A DNA stretch of 64,000 nt, from the NCBI RefSeq assembly GCF_004328665.1, contig NZ_CP019771.1, positions 248,001 through 312,000 of the forward strand, in the 5' to 3' direction. The translations under genes and the position numbers were made by a program. The notes below the pieces were generated by a model. That model was given only the letters and a program-made list of their open reading frames with translations, had not been told where the DNA came from and did no database searches. Origin of the DNA: Pseudoalteromonas sp. DL-6. GTDB taxonomy: Bacteria > Pseudomonadota > Gammaproteobacteria > Enterobacterales > Alteromonadaceae. Shown here in pieces: positions 1 through 10,458 of the stretch. Within the stretch, counting starts at the first letter, position 1; each line of letters starts with the position of its first letter.

Positions 1-46
1 CAGGAATCTCTTTTTAACTAACTTCAAATCTCAAATACAAAATAAT

Positions 47-421
47 CTAACTATTAGACATACAATTTATAAACTTTTCAGATACCAGCGTGATGGCCAC
101 TTTATCAGTGTACATAGCCTCACTGTTTTTTCTTGTAAAGTCAGCACATTGTGCTTGTGATTGTTTAAATTTTTGCTTGCATGAGTTCACTGACTCACCA
201 ATAACTTCTTGATAAATGCTTTCATCGCATAAGCTATCGGCAAACTGGCTTGCGCCAGTAATAATCTCATCAATGCTGATGGAGGAGGATTCTAATTTGA
301 AGAATATATCGCTATAAGTTTCAACCGTTATGCTATCGGTTGGGCTAAATAAAGTGGCTTTTGCACTTAAATATGAACCACCTATTAATAGGGCTACAGC
401 AGCGATTGTTGTGTATTTCAT
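47..421 (-). CDS. Small secreted protein of unknown function
   Basis: 124 residues. The N-terminus is a short basic start followed by a hydrophobic stretch and a small-residue site (AKA at about 20-22), which fits a Sec signal peptide. The mature part is about 100 residues with four cysteines (DSLC, NSCKQ, AQCAD, INCMS), possibly two disulfides in the periplasm. A good ribosome site (AAGGA) lies about 7 bases before the ATG. I do not recognise a family. It stands alone, with about 255 bases of untranslated DNA separating it from the Lrp-type gene on the same strand. Confidence 0.7.
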   Translation of the reverse strand: MKYTTIAAVALLIGGSYLSAKATLFSPTDSITVETYSDIFFKLESSSISIDEIITGASQFADSLCDESIYQEVIGESVNSCKQKFKQSQAQCADFTRKNSEAMYTDKVAITLVSEKFINCMSNS

Positions 422-676
422 AACATTTCCTTGTAATGTCTTTGAGCAGTAGTTCTTAAAAACGTCCTATTTTAAGCGTACTTTTTATCTACGAATGCTC
501 TAAAGAGTGATAACACTGTGTGTCAGATTTTTTAGTGAAGAAGGTTGCAATATACGGGTAGAAAAGCCGATGGGTTAGCTTATAACAATCCTTGTTCCTA
601 ATATCGAACAGATTACAATTAAGTGAGCTTAAATGCAAATAGTTAATACTCACTGAATGTAGAAAAATAAATCGAA

Positions 677-1105
677 TTAACGCTTAAATTTGGTTTCTAA
701 AATAACCGATGAGCGAGTGCGCTCTACCCCATCTAAATTACCTATATCGTCCAGTAAATGGCTCAACTGCTCAAGATTTTGAGCCTCAACAATGGCAATT
801 AAATCAAACTCACCACTAATTGCATACAACTGAGATATAGCATCTATTTGCTTTAACTCCACGTTGGTTTTAGTGGTTAGCTTTTGTTTAACCTTTATAG
901 AAACATGTGCAGAAACTAAGCTATTTAAAAAGTCATCTCCAAAGTCAACGCTATATCCTTTAATTACCCCACTTTGCTCTAACTTAAGCATACGGCTTTG
1001 CACTGTTGAGCGGGATAAATTTAAATGCCTTGCCAAGTCAGAAATACTCGCACGAGCGTTCGTTTTTAGTACAGACAGTAGCTTTTCGTCTTGGGGAGTT
1101 ATCAT
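677..1105 (-). CDS. Lrp/AsnC family transcriptional regulator
   Basis: 142 residues from the ATG at 1105. An upstream in-frame start would add a 14-residue tail with no counterpart in the family; MITPQDEKLLSVLK is the usual Lrp/AsnC beginning. The N-terminal winged helix-turn-helix (about 5-50, with SISDLARHLNLS and STVQSRMLKLE) is followed by a RAM ligand-binding domain (GEFDLIAIVEAQNLEQL at about 95-115). Lrp-type proteins form dimers to octamers and often sense amino acids. It is divergent from astC with 189 bases between the starts, so by position it is a candidate regulator of the arginine-degradation genes; this is inference. Confidence 0.9.
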   Translation of the reverse strand: MITPQDEKLLSVLKTNARASISDLARHLNLSRSTVQSRMLKLEQSGVIKGYSVDFGDDFLNSLVSAHVSIKVKQKLTTKTNVELKQIDAISQLYAISGEFDLIAIVEAQNLEQLSHLLDDIGNLDGVERTRSSVILETKFKR

Positions 1106-2500
<1,395 letters not shown>

Positions 2501-2515
2501 TCACTAAGTAAAACA

Positions 2516-2555
2516 AATAAAGCCCTGAGATAAATATTTATCTCAGGGCTTTATT
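2516..2555. terminator. 40-bp perfect palindrome between astC and astA
   Basis: Positions 2516-2555 form a perfect inverted repeat, with GC-rich arms AGCCCTGAGA (2521-2530) and TCTCAGGGCT (2541-2550) and no fixed loop. It starts 15 bases after the astC stop codon and ends one base before the GGAG ribosome site of astA (2556-2559). Only a short T-poor tail follows, so it may be a partial terminator, a transcript-stabilising 3' end for astC, or both. Confidence 0.7.
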
Positions 2556-2569
2556 GGAGTAAGTAGTTA

Positions 2570-3604
2570 ATGCAAGTATTACGTCCTATTACTGTCAATG
2601 ATTTTGCAGCACTTAAAGAGATTGCCATTGAATCAGGTCATGGTTTCACCTCTTTACCTGTCGATGACGGGCAACTACAAGAAAAAATAGACCGTGCACA
2701 AAACAGCTTTACTAAAAATGTAAATAAGCCTATCGATGAAAGCTATTTATTTGTTTTAGAAGACAGTGACACTGGCAAAGTAATTGGTACTACCGCCATA
2801 GAAGCGGCCGTCGGTTTGTCTGTGCCTTTGTATCACTACCATTTAGGTAAAACTGTCCATCATTCACCCACCTTAAACGTTTACAATACCGTTGATATTT
2901 TAAGTATGTGTAATGACTACACAGGCTGCTCAGAAATATGTACTTTATTTTTACGTGAAGACAGCAGAAAAGGCTTAACAGGCCGGTTTTTATCACGTTC
3001 ACGCTTTTTATTTATGGCACAACATAGTGAACGCTTTGCCGACACTGTAATTGCTGAAATGCGTGGCGTGAGTGATGAACAGGGGCACTCTCCATTTTGG
3101 CAATGGTTACAAGAACACTTTTTTAGTATTGAATTTCCACAAGCTGATCACTTAGTTGGTTTAGGCGATAAAGTATTTATTAGCGAGCTTATGCCTAAAT
3201 ACCCTATCTATGTAAACTTGCTAAGTAAAAAGGCACAAGCGGTGATTGGTCATGTTCATGATAAAACCAAGCCTGCACTTAAGTTGCTTGAAAAAGAAGG
3301 GTTTGAACATCGTGGCTACGTTGATTTATTTGACGCAGGTCCCACGGTAGAGGCAAAGCTCGGTAATATTCGCAGTATTCGTGATTCACAAGTGTGCCCA
3401 ATTACCATTGGTGAGCTTGAGCATATTAATGAGCAAAGCTCAGATACCCTTGCTATTTGTAATCAAGGGGTTAGCGACTTTAGAGCCACGTTCACTAAAC
3501 ACGCTCATTATAATCAAGCAAAGCACACCTTAGTTATCAGCCAAGAAGTAGCTGATGCACTTCATTTAAATCAAGGAGATGCAGCGCGATTTTTCCGCCT
3601 GTAA
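2570..3604 (+). CDS. astA: Arginine N-succinyltransferase
   Basis: 344 residues, the length of E. coli AstA. Cytoplasmic acyltransferase that moves succinyl from succinyl-CoA to the alpha-amino group of arginine, the first step of the ammonia-producing AST pathway. The start ([19 protein letters not shown]), the SEICTLFL strand, the [22 protein letters not shown] segment and the C-terminal [18 protein letters not shown] region match the family. GGAG lies 10 bases before the ATG. It follows astC across a strong hairpin and precedes astD by 8 bases. astB and astE, needed to finish the pathway, are not in the window. Confidence 0.93.
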   Translation: MQVLRPITVNDFAALKEIAIESGHGFTSLPVDDGQLQEKIDRAQNSFTKNVNKPIDESYLFVLEDSDTGKVIGTTAIEAAVGLSVPLYHYHLGKTVHHSPTLNVYNTVDILSMCNDYTGCSEICTLFLREDSRKGLTGRFLSRSRFLFMAQHSERFADTVIAEMRGVSDEQGHSPFWQWLQEHFFSIEFPQADHLVGLGDKVFISELMPKYPIYVNLLSKKAQAVIGHVHDKTKPALKLLEKEGFEHRGYVDLFDAGPTVEAKLGNIRSIRDSQVCPITIGELEHINEQSSDTLAICNQGVSDFRATFTKHAHYNQAKHTLVISQEVADALHLNQGDAARFFRL

Positions 3605-3612
3605 CACTATTT

Positions 3613-5079
3613 ATGAACACACAACTAATTAATAACCAATGGCACGCAGGCCAAGGCCCAGCGTTTAATTCTGTTAACCCAAGTAATGGCGAAATTGTTT
3701 GGCAAGGTAATGGTGCCAGCCCAGAACAAGTTAGCAGTGCAATTGAAGCGGCAAGAGCCGCACAAGTGCAATGGGCCGATATGCCAATTGAACAACGTAT
3801 TACCATTTTAGAAAGCTTCGTTGGCCAATTAAAAGAACACAGCGAAGAGTTTGCCAGCATTATTGCCCGTGAAACAGGTAAGCCACTATGGGAAACGCGT
3901 ACAGAAGTCGGCGCGATGACAGGCAAGGTGGCTATTGCTATCCGTGCTTACAATGAACGTACTGGCACAACCGAAAACCCAATGCCTGGCGCAAAAGCCT
4001 TTATTCGCCACAAACCACATGGTGTAGTGGCTATTTTTGGCCCGTATAATTTTCCAGGTCACTTACCCAACGGTCATATAGTCCCTGCTATATTAGCGGG
4101 TAATACCGTGGTGTTTAAACCATCAGAACTAACTCCTCACGTAGCCCAGTTTACTTTAGAGCTGTGGCTAAAAGCAGGCTTACCTGCTGGGGTTATAAAC
4201 CTTGTTCAAGGTGAACTAGAAACAGGTAAAGCGCTTGCCTCACATCAAGATATCGATGGCTTATTTTTTACTGGTAGCTCAAACACAGGGCATTTATTAC
4301 ATAAACAATTTGCTGGTCATCCAGGTAAAATCTTAGCGCTTGAAATGGGCGGTAACAATCCGCTAGTGGTTAAAGATGTTGCTGATGTGAGCGCCGCCGT
4401 GCACGATATTATTCAATCGGGCTTTATTACTTCGGGTCAGCGTTGTACTTGTTCACGTCGATTATTTATTGAAAAATCAGCCAATGGCGATGCGATTTTA
4501 GAAAAGCTGATCAGTGCAACCAAAAATATCCTTGTCGATGATAGCTTTGCTGACGATCAACCATTTATGGGCGCCATGATCAGTGAAAAAGCCGCGTTAG
4601 GCATGGTTGCAGCGCAAGCTGACCTAGTTAAACAAGGTGCTGAAGTACTCGTTGAGCTTAAACAATTAAAACCAGGCACTGGCTTTGTCAGCCCAGGGAT
4701 TATTGATGTCACTAATATCGATGAAATCGCCGATGAAGAACACTTTGGTCCGCTAATTAAAGTATACCGCTACACTGACTTTGATAGCGCCATAGCAGAA
4801 GCGAACAACACCAGCTTTGGTTTATCTGCAGGTTTACTTGCAGACAGCGAAGATGATTACAGCCACTTTTTAAAGCGTATTCGTGCCGGTATTGTTAACT
4901 GGAACCGCCCTATTACAGGCGCATCAAGCGCAGCGCCATTTGGTGGCATAGGTGCCAGTGGTAACCACAGAGCCAGTGCATACTATGCTGCAGATTACTG
5001 CGCATACCCAGTGGCCTCAGTAGAGTCAGAGAAAGTTAATTTACCGCAAACCCTCGCGCCGGGCTTAATAATTGAATAA
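3613..5079 (+). CDS. astD: Succinylglutamate-semialdehyde dehydrogenase
   Basis: 488 residues, the usual AstD length. NAD-dependent aldehyde dehydrogenase that oxidises N-succinylglutamate semialdehyde to N-succinylglutamate. Visible family features: [14 protein letters not shown] cofactor and substrate loop (about 142-155), general-base Glu244 in LEMGGNN, catalytic Cys278 in [10 protein letters not shown] (the RCTC form is typical of AstD), and EEHFGPL. It starts 8 bases after the astA stop with only a weak ribosome site, so translational coupling to astA is likely. Confidence 0.93.
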   Translation: MNTQLINNQWHAGQGPAFNSVNPSNGEIVWQGNGASPEQVSSAIEAARAAQVQWADMPIEQRITILESFVGQLKEHSEEFASIIARETGKPLWETRTEVGAMTGKVAIAIRAYNERTGTTENPMPGAKAFIRHKPHGVVAIFGPYNFPGHLPNGHIVPAILAGNTVVFKPSELTPHVAQFTLELWLKAGLPAGVINLVQGELETGKALASHQDIDGLFFTGSSNTGHLLHKQFAGHPGKILALEMGGNNPLVVKDVADVSAAVHDIIQSGFITSGQRCTCSRRLFIEKSANGDAILEKLISATKNILVDDSFADDQPFMGAMISEKAALGMVAAQADLVKQGAEVLVELKQLKPGTGFVSPGIIDVTNIDEIADEEHFGPLIKVYRYTDFDSAIAEANNTSFGLSAGLLADSEDDYSHFLKRIRAGIVNWNRPITGASSAAPFGGIGASGNHRASAYYAADYCAYPVASVESEKVNLPQTLAPGLIIE

Positions 5080-5107
5080 CAATTTTAGAAAAATTTAAGG
5101 ATTTACC

Positions 5108-5911
5108 ATGCATACCAATGTAAACACATTATTTGATAACTTATGGCAAAACTACCTAAGCGTAACGCCATCAGCTGATAAAATTCATGACTTATTAGGC
5201 TCAACTCAAAAAGACGACATTATTAACGACCATATTGCTTTGCGTACTTTTAATATTGAAAAAGTAGGCCTTGAAAAGCTGGCTGCGCACTTTTTAGCGA
5301 TTGGTTATAAAGAATGTGGTGAGTACCACTTTGAAGCAAAAAAACTCTACGCCAAACATTATGAGCATAGCGACCCGACACAGCCTAAAGTTTTTATCTC
5401 TGAGTTATTAGTTGAAAAATGCTCGCCTGAACTACAAGCAATTGTTACTGATATGGTGGCACAAATTGACGGAAGCGCAGTGACTGCCGATAACTTTTTA
5501 TATTCAGGCACGCATTGGCAAGTAAGCACCGATACATACAAAAAGTTATTAGCTGAGAGCGAATATGCGGCGTGGATGTCTGCGTGGGGTTACCGTGCTA
5601 ATCACTTTACTGTGAACATTAACACCTTAGCTAAGTTTGATAACATCCATGATGTAAACCAAGCTCTTAAAGATGCAGGCTTTGCACTGAATACCTCAGG
5701 AGGCGAAGTAAAAGGCTCGCCAGAGGTGCTATTAGAGCAATCATCAACATTAGCTGATGAATGCGCCGTAACCTTTAGTGATGGCGATATGCGCATTCCT
5801 AGCTGTTTTTACGAGTTTGCTATTCGTTACCCAAAACCAGATGGTGAAATTTACACTGGATTTGTTGCAGCCTCTGCAGATAAAATTTTCGAGAGCACCA
5901 ACGCACGTTAA
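5108..5911 (+). CDS. DUF1338 family protein, 2-oxoadipate dioxygenase/decarboxylase-like
   Basis: 267 residues. The DUF1338 family has a vicinal-oxygen-chelate fold; its member HglS uses Fe(II) and O2 to turn 2-oxoadipate into D-2-hydroxyglutarate in lysine breakdown. The expected metal ligands are visible: His42 in DHIALRTFN (with Arg46), His166 in YRANHFTVN and Glu236 in CFYEFAIRY. AAGGA lies just before the ATG, 28 bases after astD, and a terminator follows, so it is the last gene of the ast transcript. Its real substrate here is unknown; arginine-derived 2-oxo acids or lysine-derived 2-oxoadipate are both possible. Confidence 0.8.
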   Translation: MHTNVNTLFDNLWQNYLSVTPSADKIHDLLGSTQKDDIINDHIALRTFNIEKVGLEKLAAHFLAIGYKECGEYHFEAKKLYAKHYEHSDPTQPKVFISELLVEKCSPELQAIVTDMVAQIDGSAVTADNFLYSGTHWQVSTDTYKKLLAESEYAAWMSAWGYRANHFTVNINTLAKFDNIHDVNQALKDAGFALNTSGGEVKGSPEVLLEQSSTLADECAVTFSDGDMRIPSCFYEFAIRYPKPDGEIYTGFVAASADKIFESTNAR

Positions 5912-5930
5912 CTGTGTTGTGCTAAATTAA

Positions 5931-5957
5931 AAAAAGCCCGTTTTTGGGCTTTTTTTG
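5931..5957. terminator. Bidirectional intrinsic terminator
   Basis: Arms AAAAAGCCC (5931-5939) and GGGCTTTTT (5946-5954) around a 6-base loop, with A and T tracts on the two sides. It lies between the DUF1338 gene on the plus strand and the convergent DUF1704 gene on the minus strand and can serve both. Confidence 0.85.
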
Positions 5958-5983
5958 TCTCTGAGAAAAAGCTCACTTATAAA

Positions 5984-7264
5984 TTATAAAAACAACGGCT
6001 TGTAGTCGTTTTCTAATTGTTCAAATGACAAATTACCAATAAAACGACCAAAGCTCAGCCACGTAGCAAGACCTCTTAAATCTTTAAAATGGGGCGGCAC
6101 AAATTGCGGGTTTTCAATCACACCTAAATCATGTAGTTGCGATATTAACCTAAAGTCATCAATTGATATTTTACCCACCAGCAATAGCGGTAATTGGTCA
6201 ATTCTGCCAAGCTGTATCGCCACCCGAATTAAGTTATAAACCAATACAAAGCCTTTTATATAAGCAATGTCTTTGGTAAACGGTAAGCCGGTTGCCGTGC
6301 TACCTCTAAATACCCGCTGTGCAAGGGTATAGCTGTCGTCTTTCGATAACCCTTGTGCCACATAATCTCGGTATATATCTACAAACTCTGCACCATCAAT
6401 CACTTTGGTGACGGCTTGAATACGGTTTACTAATTTTGATAAGCGCCTAGGCGTTGACTTTAAAGTAATAATTTCAGTCAGTACTGCAAGCCCCTCCTGG
6501 GTAACGGTAGAGCTTGGTGTGCCTTTACTCAAGCAAGTTAAATAAGGTTGCGCTAAGCCATTTTGAGTGGTGCCTACATGGATCCAGCCCTCGTGTACCT
6601 CTAAAATATCTAATTCGCGCTGAGAAAACTTAACATCCTGATTAAGCTTTATATTATTAGCGCCTGCGGCAGCATCACTGACAATACCATCGCTAAGCAT
6701 TACTTCAACATTAATCCCTTGCATACTGGCATTGACCTGCTCAGACAAAATACGCACTGCATCACTGGCATCAATGTTTTTTGGATCTTCAGGCAAAATA
6801 TTCGCATCAAGCAAACTTTTTAATGGCTGCTCAAGCATATTAGCCAGTTCAGATAACGAAGGTTCACCGGCATGAAAAAGATCTTTTGGATGACCAAAAA
6901 GCTCTACCGACAAGTCATGAAACTCAGCAGTACCTCGGTACTCCAGCATATTAAGCACTGTTTTATATTCACTACACATTTTACCCATATATTGAGTAAT
7001 TGGATTTAATTGCCCCAATTGGTTAATTATATTACGGTGTAGTGTGGAAAATGCTTGGCGCAACTCGCTAGGTACAAACCCTAAATCGCGCTGTTGATAA
7101 TAAGCACGGTCAATTAAAGGGTTTTTTTGACATTTTTGCCTAAAAAACTCTTCTTTAGTCTGTTTATCCCAATTAATTGCATCGAGTATTCTAATGGGGG
7201 TTTGCAGCGCAATGAGTTGCTCAGATAATTCACGAGTTTTTAGAAGTAACGCCTTGTCTATCAT
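5984..7264 (-). CDS. DUF1704 / QEGLA-motif putative zinc metallopeptidase
   Basis: 426 residues. The family is annotated as flavohemoglobin expression-modulating QEGLA motif protein. HEGWIH at 224-229 fits the HExxxH zinc motif known in the related eukaryotic tyrosine carboxypeptidase MATCAP, and QEGLA at 256-260 would supply the third ligand (Glu257). A cytoplasmic metallopeptidase is therefore the likely activity; the substrate is unknown. No signal peptide is visible. It is a single gene between convergent DUF1338 and a divergent pair of small genes. The effect on flavohemoglobin comes only from the family name and I cannot support it from the sequence. Confidence 0.8.
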   Translation of the reverse strand: MIDKALLLKTRELSEQLIALQTPIRILDAINWDKQTKEEFFRQKCQKNPLIDRAYYQQRDLGFVPSELRQAFSTLHRNIINQLGQLNPITQYMGKMCSEYKTVLNMLEYRGTAEFHDLSVELFGHPKDLFHAGEPSLSELANMLEQPLKSLLDANILPEDPKNIDASDAVRILSEQVNASMQGINVEVMLSDGIVSDAAAGANNIKLNQDVKFSQRELDILEVHEGWIHVGTTQNGLAQPYLTCLSKGTPSSTVTQEGLAVLTEIITLKSTPRRLSKLVNRIQAVTKVIDGAEFVDIYRDYVAQGLSKDDSYTLAQRVFRGSTATGLPFTKDIAYIKGFVLVYNLIRVAIQLGRIDQLPLLLVGKISIDDFRLISQLHDLGVIENPQFVPPHFKDLRGLATWLSFGRFIGNLSFEQLENDYKPLFL

Positions 7265-7410
7265 GGTAAAAGCTCAACATAAAGTGAACTTTGAGCATAA
7301 TTTATAAATTAAAAATAACAAAGCAATATCACACATTTTTGACTATTATTTTTATGATGATCGACCCGATTCTCTATAGCGTATGAGAGAGTAAATACAA
7401 GGTTTAGATA

Positions 7411-7668
7411 ATGAAAAATGAAATCGACAACAAACAAATTTTAGCGGTTTACGAACGTATTCAACAACGTGGTGAAACCACAGAAGAAGGTAAGTTTTAT
7501 CAAGGCGTTACTGCATTTTCAGACATAGACGGCTATACCGTTTATTTACAAGGCAGTGGCGTATTATTGCGCTTTGGATTTCATAACACTTACCACTTAG
7601 ATTACGAACATGACAAACACAAAGACGACTTTTTGCAAAAACTATACAACATAGCCAATGAAGAGTAA
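7411..7668 (+). CDS. Small conserved-looking protein of unknown function
   Basis: 85 residues, cytoplasmic, no signal or membrane segment. A charged N-terminal helix (about 1-28, ending in RGETTEEGKFYQG) is followed by a predicted beta-rich middle (YTVYLQGSGVLLRFGFHNTYHLDY) and a basic helix. AAGG precedes the ATG at 7411. Its stop overlaps the next gene's start by one base (TAATG), so the two are probably co-translated. I do not recognise a family. Confidence 0.65.
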   Translation: MKNEIDNKQILAVYERIQQRGETTEEGKFYQGVTAFSDIDGYTVYLQGSGVLLRFGFHNTYHLDYEHDKHKDDFLQKLYNIANEE

Positions 7669-7970
7669 TGCGACAAACAAACAGACGAAATAGGCCAACC
7701 AGCTCACGTAACTTGCAGTTTATTAACCAGGTTATTGCGCAATTAAAAGCAGAGCCTGAAAAGCTGCAATTGATAAAAAATAACCTTGCTTATTACCGTG
7801 CACAAACACACTTAAAGCGCGGCTTTTTGCTGGCAATAGAACGCTTTGATTGGGTGTTTGAAGCCACTGATAACATCGACGAAATCTGTGAGCAGATCAT
7901 GGCCGATGATTATATTGGCAATCGCTTAAGACGTTATCCCTTATTATTTAAAGGTGTTGTTAAAACCTAA
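7668..7970 (+). CDS. Small basic protein of unknown function
   Basis: 100 residues. The first 15 residues are rich in Arg and Asn (NRRNRPTSSRN), suggesting nucleic-acid or membrane-surface contact; the rest looks helical (LQFINQVIAQLKAEPEKLQLIKNNLAYYR, IDEICEQIMADDYIGNRLRRYP). The ATG shares its A with the stop codon of the preceding gene, which argues for a two-gene operon. No family recognised. Confidence 0.65.
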   Translation: MRQTNRRNRPTSSRNLQFINQVIAQLKAEPEKLQLIKNNLAYYRAQTHLKRGFLLAIERFDWVFEATDNIDEICEQIMADDYIGNRLRRYPLLFKGVVKT

Positions 7971-8393
7971 ACAGCGCCTTACTTACCCTATCTCGCATTA
8001 ACCTTTATTTAAATTCCCCCCCCATACCTTTCTATATATTCAGTTTTTTATCACAACAATCCGCGCACTCGCTTTGCCTTGATATATGCTACCTGACTGC
8101 AAAAAATACAATTAGTACTCTAATAGTTAACGCACTAACAAATAAATCACTAAAAGTTTCACTCACCTCGTAAACAATTAATTACACTATATATACCAAT
8201 ACCAATAAAACATGCAATGCATTGTTATTTAATGACTTTTTATGAATTACCAAGTTGTTAATTTTGCATCATTCAGGACTCATTTTGTTAATTTTTTATC
8301 CACATTTTACTTTCTTACCATTCGCACAAGCCTTGAATTGTTAGAGTTATTACCTTAAGCTTATGTTTATTGAACGATCAATTAATAAAAATT
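7971..8393. promoter_or_regulatory. Long AT-rich region upstream of betI
   Basis: About 420 bases without a gene. It holds two copies of TTGTTAATTTT (8255-8265 and 8285-8295) exactly 30 bases apart, a run of eight C at 8019-8026, and near its right end the BetI-type operator. The repeat spacing of about three helical turns would suit a DNA-binding protein, but I cannot name one. No RNA gene is evident. Confidence 0.5.
8366..8385. promoter_or_regulatory. BetI operator
   Basis: Core ATTGAACGATCAAT at 8369-8382 has perfect ATTGA/TCAAT arms around ACGA, and outer TT/AA pairs extend the symmetry to 8366-8385. This is close to the ATTGAACGTTCAAT type of site bound by BetI repressors. It ends 8 bases before the betI ATG, as expected for autoregulation with release by choline. 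Confidence 0.7.
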
Positions 8394-8984
8394 ATGCCTA
8401 AAGTTGGAATGGAACCTGTAAGGCGTCAGCAGCTAATTGACGCGACCATAGAGTCAGTTGCTCAGAAAGGATTACAGGCAACCACGATCAATAGTATTAG
8501 TAAAAATGCAGGAATGTCATCAGGCATAATTAGCCATTACTTTGGTGGGAAACAGGGGCTAATTGAAGCAACTGTGCGTTACTTACTGTCTAACTTGAAA
8601 AACGACTTAATTAGTAAGGTTGATGAAAATACCACAGCAACTCAAAGGTTAATGTTTATTGTTGAATCAAACTTTGCGCTAGTACAACAACGAAAAGACA
8701 CCACTCGGACGTGGTTAAGTTTTTGGGCGCAATCAATGCACGATAAGGAACTTCATCGTTTACAAAATGTAAACAGCAAACGCTTGCAAAGCAATTTAAC
8801 CGTTTCATTTAAGCAATTAATGCCTTTAGCGCAAGCAAATCTCGCGGCTGAATTAACCGCAGCAATGATTGATGGCTTATGGCTTCGTGCCGTATTAAGC
8901 CAATCAGACGAAAATCAGTTTAAACACAGTGAATCACTGGCTAAAAACTATGTGCATTCACTTATCAAGCAATATGGAGCCTAA
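8394..8984 (+). CDS. betI: Choline-responsive TetR-family repressor BetI
   Basis: 196 residues from the ATG at 8394; E. coli BetI has 195 and also begins MPK-GM. A TTG at 8370 would add 8 residues but lies inside the operator, so I reject it. The N-terminal helix-turn-helix (about 10-55, [32 protein letters not shown]) and the conserved [11 protein letters not shown] and IDGLWLRA segments match the family. BetI represses choline-to-betaine genes and is released by choline. It is first in the betI-betB-betA run. Confidence 0.93.
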   Translation: MPKVGMEPVRRQQLIDATIESVAQKGLQATTINSISKNAGMSSGIISHYFGGKQGLIEATVRYLLSNLKNDLISKVDENTTATQRLMFIVESNFALVQQRKDTTRTWLSFWAQSMHDKELHRLQNVNSKRLQSNLTVSFKQLMPLAQANLAAELTAAMIDGLWLRAVLSQSDENQFKHSESLAKNYVHSLIKQYGA

Positions 8985-8985
8985 C

Positions 8986-10449
8986 GTGACTACACCTATC
9001 TATCAAAACTTTATCAACGGCCAATTCCTTGCAAATAAAAGCGGCGAAACATTTGATGTAGTAAATCCTGCAACCGGCCAGGTAATTTATGCCGTTGAAG
9101 TCGCTGACAAGCATGTTCAAAACGCAGCGATAGAAAGTGCAAAGCAAGGCTTTAAAGTTTGGTCAGCGATGACCCCTATTGAGCGCAGCCGTATTTTACT
9201 AAACGCCGTTGCTATTTTACGCGAGCGCAATGATGAGCTTGCACTGGTTGAAGTGCTCGATACTGGTAAACCAATGCAAGAAGCTAACTGCGTAGATGTT
9301 GAAACAGGCGCAGATGTAATTGAATATTTTGCAGGTCTTGCCCCTGCACAAGTTGGTCAACAACAAATGGTTGGCGATGACTTTTACTACACACGCAAAG
9401 AGCCTTTAGGTATTTGTGCCGGTATTGGTGCATGGAACTACCCATTACAAATTGCATGTTGGAAATCAGGCCCTGCCCTTGCAGCGGGTAATGCATTTAT
9501 TTTTAAACCTTCAGAAGAAACCCCGCTTGGCGCAATTAAATTAGCAGAGGTGTTTATTGAAGCAGGTGTACCCGCTGGCGTATTCAATGTAGTTCAAGGC
9601 GCGAGTGAAGTAGGCCAATGGCTTACTGCACACCAAGATATTGATAAAGTATCGTTTACTGGTGAAGTAGGTACCGGTAAGAAAGTCGTCTCCAGTGCTG
9701 CAGGTACATTAAAAGATGTGACTATGGAGCTAGGTGGTAAATCGCCATTATTAGTATTTGACGATGCCAATATAGAACAAGCAGTAAGTGCTGCCATGCT
9801 AGGTAACTTTTATACCCAAGGTGAAATTTGCACGAACTGTACTCGTATATACGTGCACAAAAATGTGTACCAACAATTTATCGATGAACTTAAAGCTCGG
9901 ACCGAAAAAAATATTATTGCCGGTGACCCGCAAGATCTAAACACTAACTTTGGCGCGCTTATTTCTAAAAAGCATCAAGATTTAGTAATGAGCTACATCA
10001 ATAAAGGCCTTGAAGAAGGTGCAACATTATTAACGGGTGGTTCAACGCTTTCTCCAGCATCTGCACCAGATGGCTATTTTGTAGCGCCAACCGTGTTTGT
10101 TGATTGCAACGATGAAATGACCATCGTTAAAGAAGAAATTTTTGGCCCAGTAATGAGCGTTTTAGTCTTTGATGATGAAGATGATGTAATTGCCCGCGCT
10201 AACGGCACTCACTTAGGTTTAGCTGCAGGCGTTTTCACTAGCGATATTAAACGCGCTCATCGCGTAATTCATCAACTTCAAGCCGGTATTTGTTGGATTA
10301 ATGCTTACGGTAACTCGCCAGCAGAAATGCCAGTGGGTGGCTATAAGCAATCGGGTATTGGTCGTGAAAATGGTATAGAAACACTTGATCATTACACGCA
10401 AACTAAGTCTGTTTATGTTGGTATGGCCGACATAGAAAGCCCGTTTTAA
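8986..10449 (+). CDS. betB: Betaine-aldehyde dehydrogenase
   Basis: 487 residues from a GTG start (E. coli BetB 490). GGAG at 8976-8979 lies 6 bases before this GTG; the ATG at 8974 contains the ribosome site itself and longer reading frames run into betI, so they are less likely. NAD(P)-dependent oxidation of betaine aldehyde to glycine betaine. Visible: [23 protein letters not shown], general-base Glu248 in MELGGKS, catalytic Cys282 in [10 protein letters not shown], and EEIFGPVMS. It follows the betI stop by one base, so the two are tightly coupled. Confidence 0.93.
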   Translation: MTTPIYQNFINGQFLANKSGETFDVVNPATGQVIYAVEVADKHVQNAAIESAKQGFKVWSAMTPIERSRILLNAVAILRERNDELALVEVLDTGKPMQEANCVDVETGADVIEYFAGLAPAQVGQQQMVGDDFYYTRKEPLGICAGIGAWNYPLQIACWKSGPALAAGNAFIFKPSEETPLGAIKLAEVFIEAGVPAGVFNVVQGASEVGQWLTAHQDIDKVSFTGEVGTGKKVVSSAAGTLKDVTMELGGKSPLLVFDDANIEQAVSAAMLGNFYTQGEICTNCTRIYVHKNVYQQFIDELKARTEKNIIAGDPQDLNTNFGALISKKHQDLVMSYINKGLEEGATLLTGGSTLSPASAPDGYFVAPTVFVDCNDEMTIVKEEIFGPVMSVLVFDDEDDVIARANGTHLGLAAGVFTSDIKRAHRVIHQLQAGICWINAYGNSPAEMPVGGYKQSGIGRENGIETLDHYTQTKSVYVGMADIESPF

Positions 10450-10458
10450 GGAATCATT

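Noticed and set aside
7971..8369. Possible small RNA or tRNA in the region before betI
   Set aside because: No cloverleaf, terminator or conserved RNA shape could be seen.
8370..8393. TTG start of betI
   Set aside because: It falls in the operator and would add eight residues not seen in the family; ATG 8394 is better.
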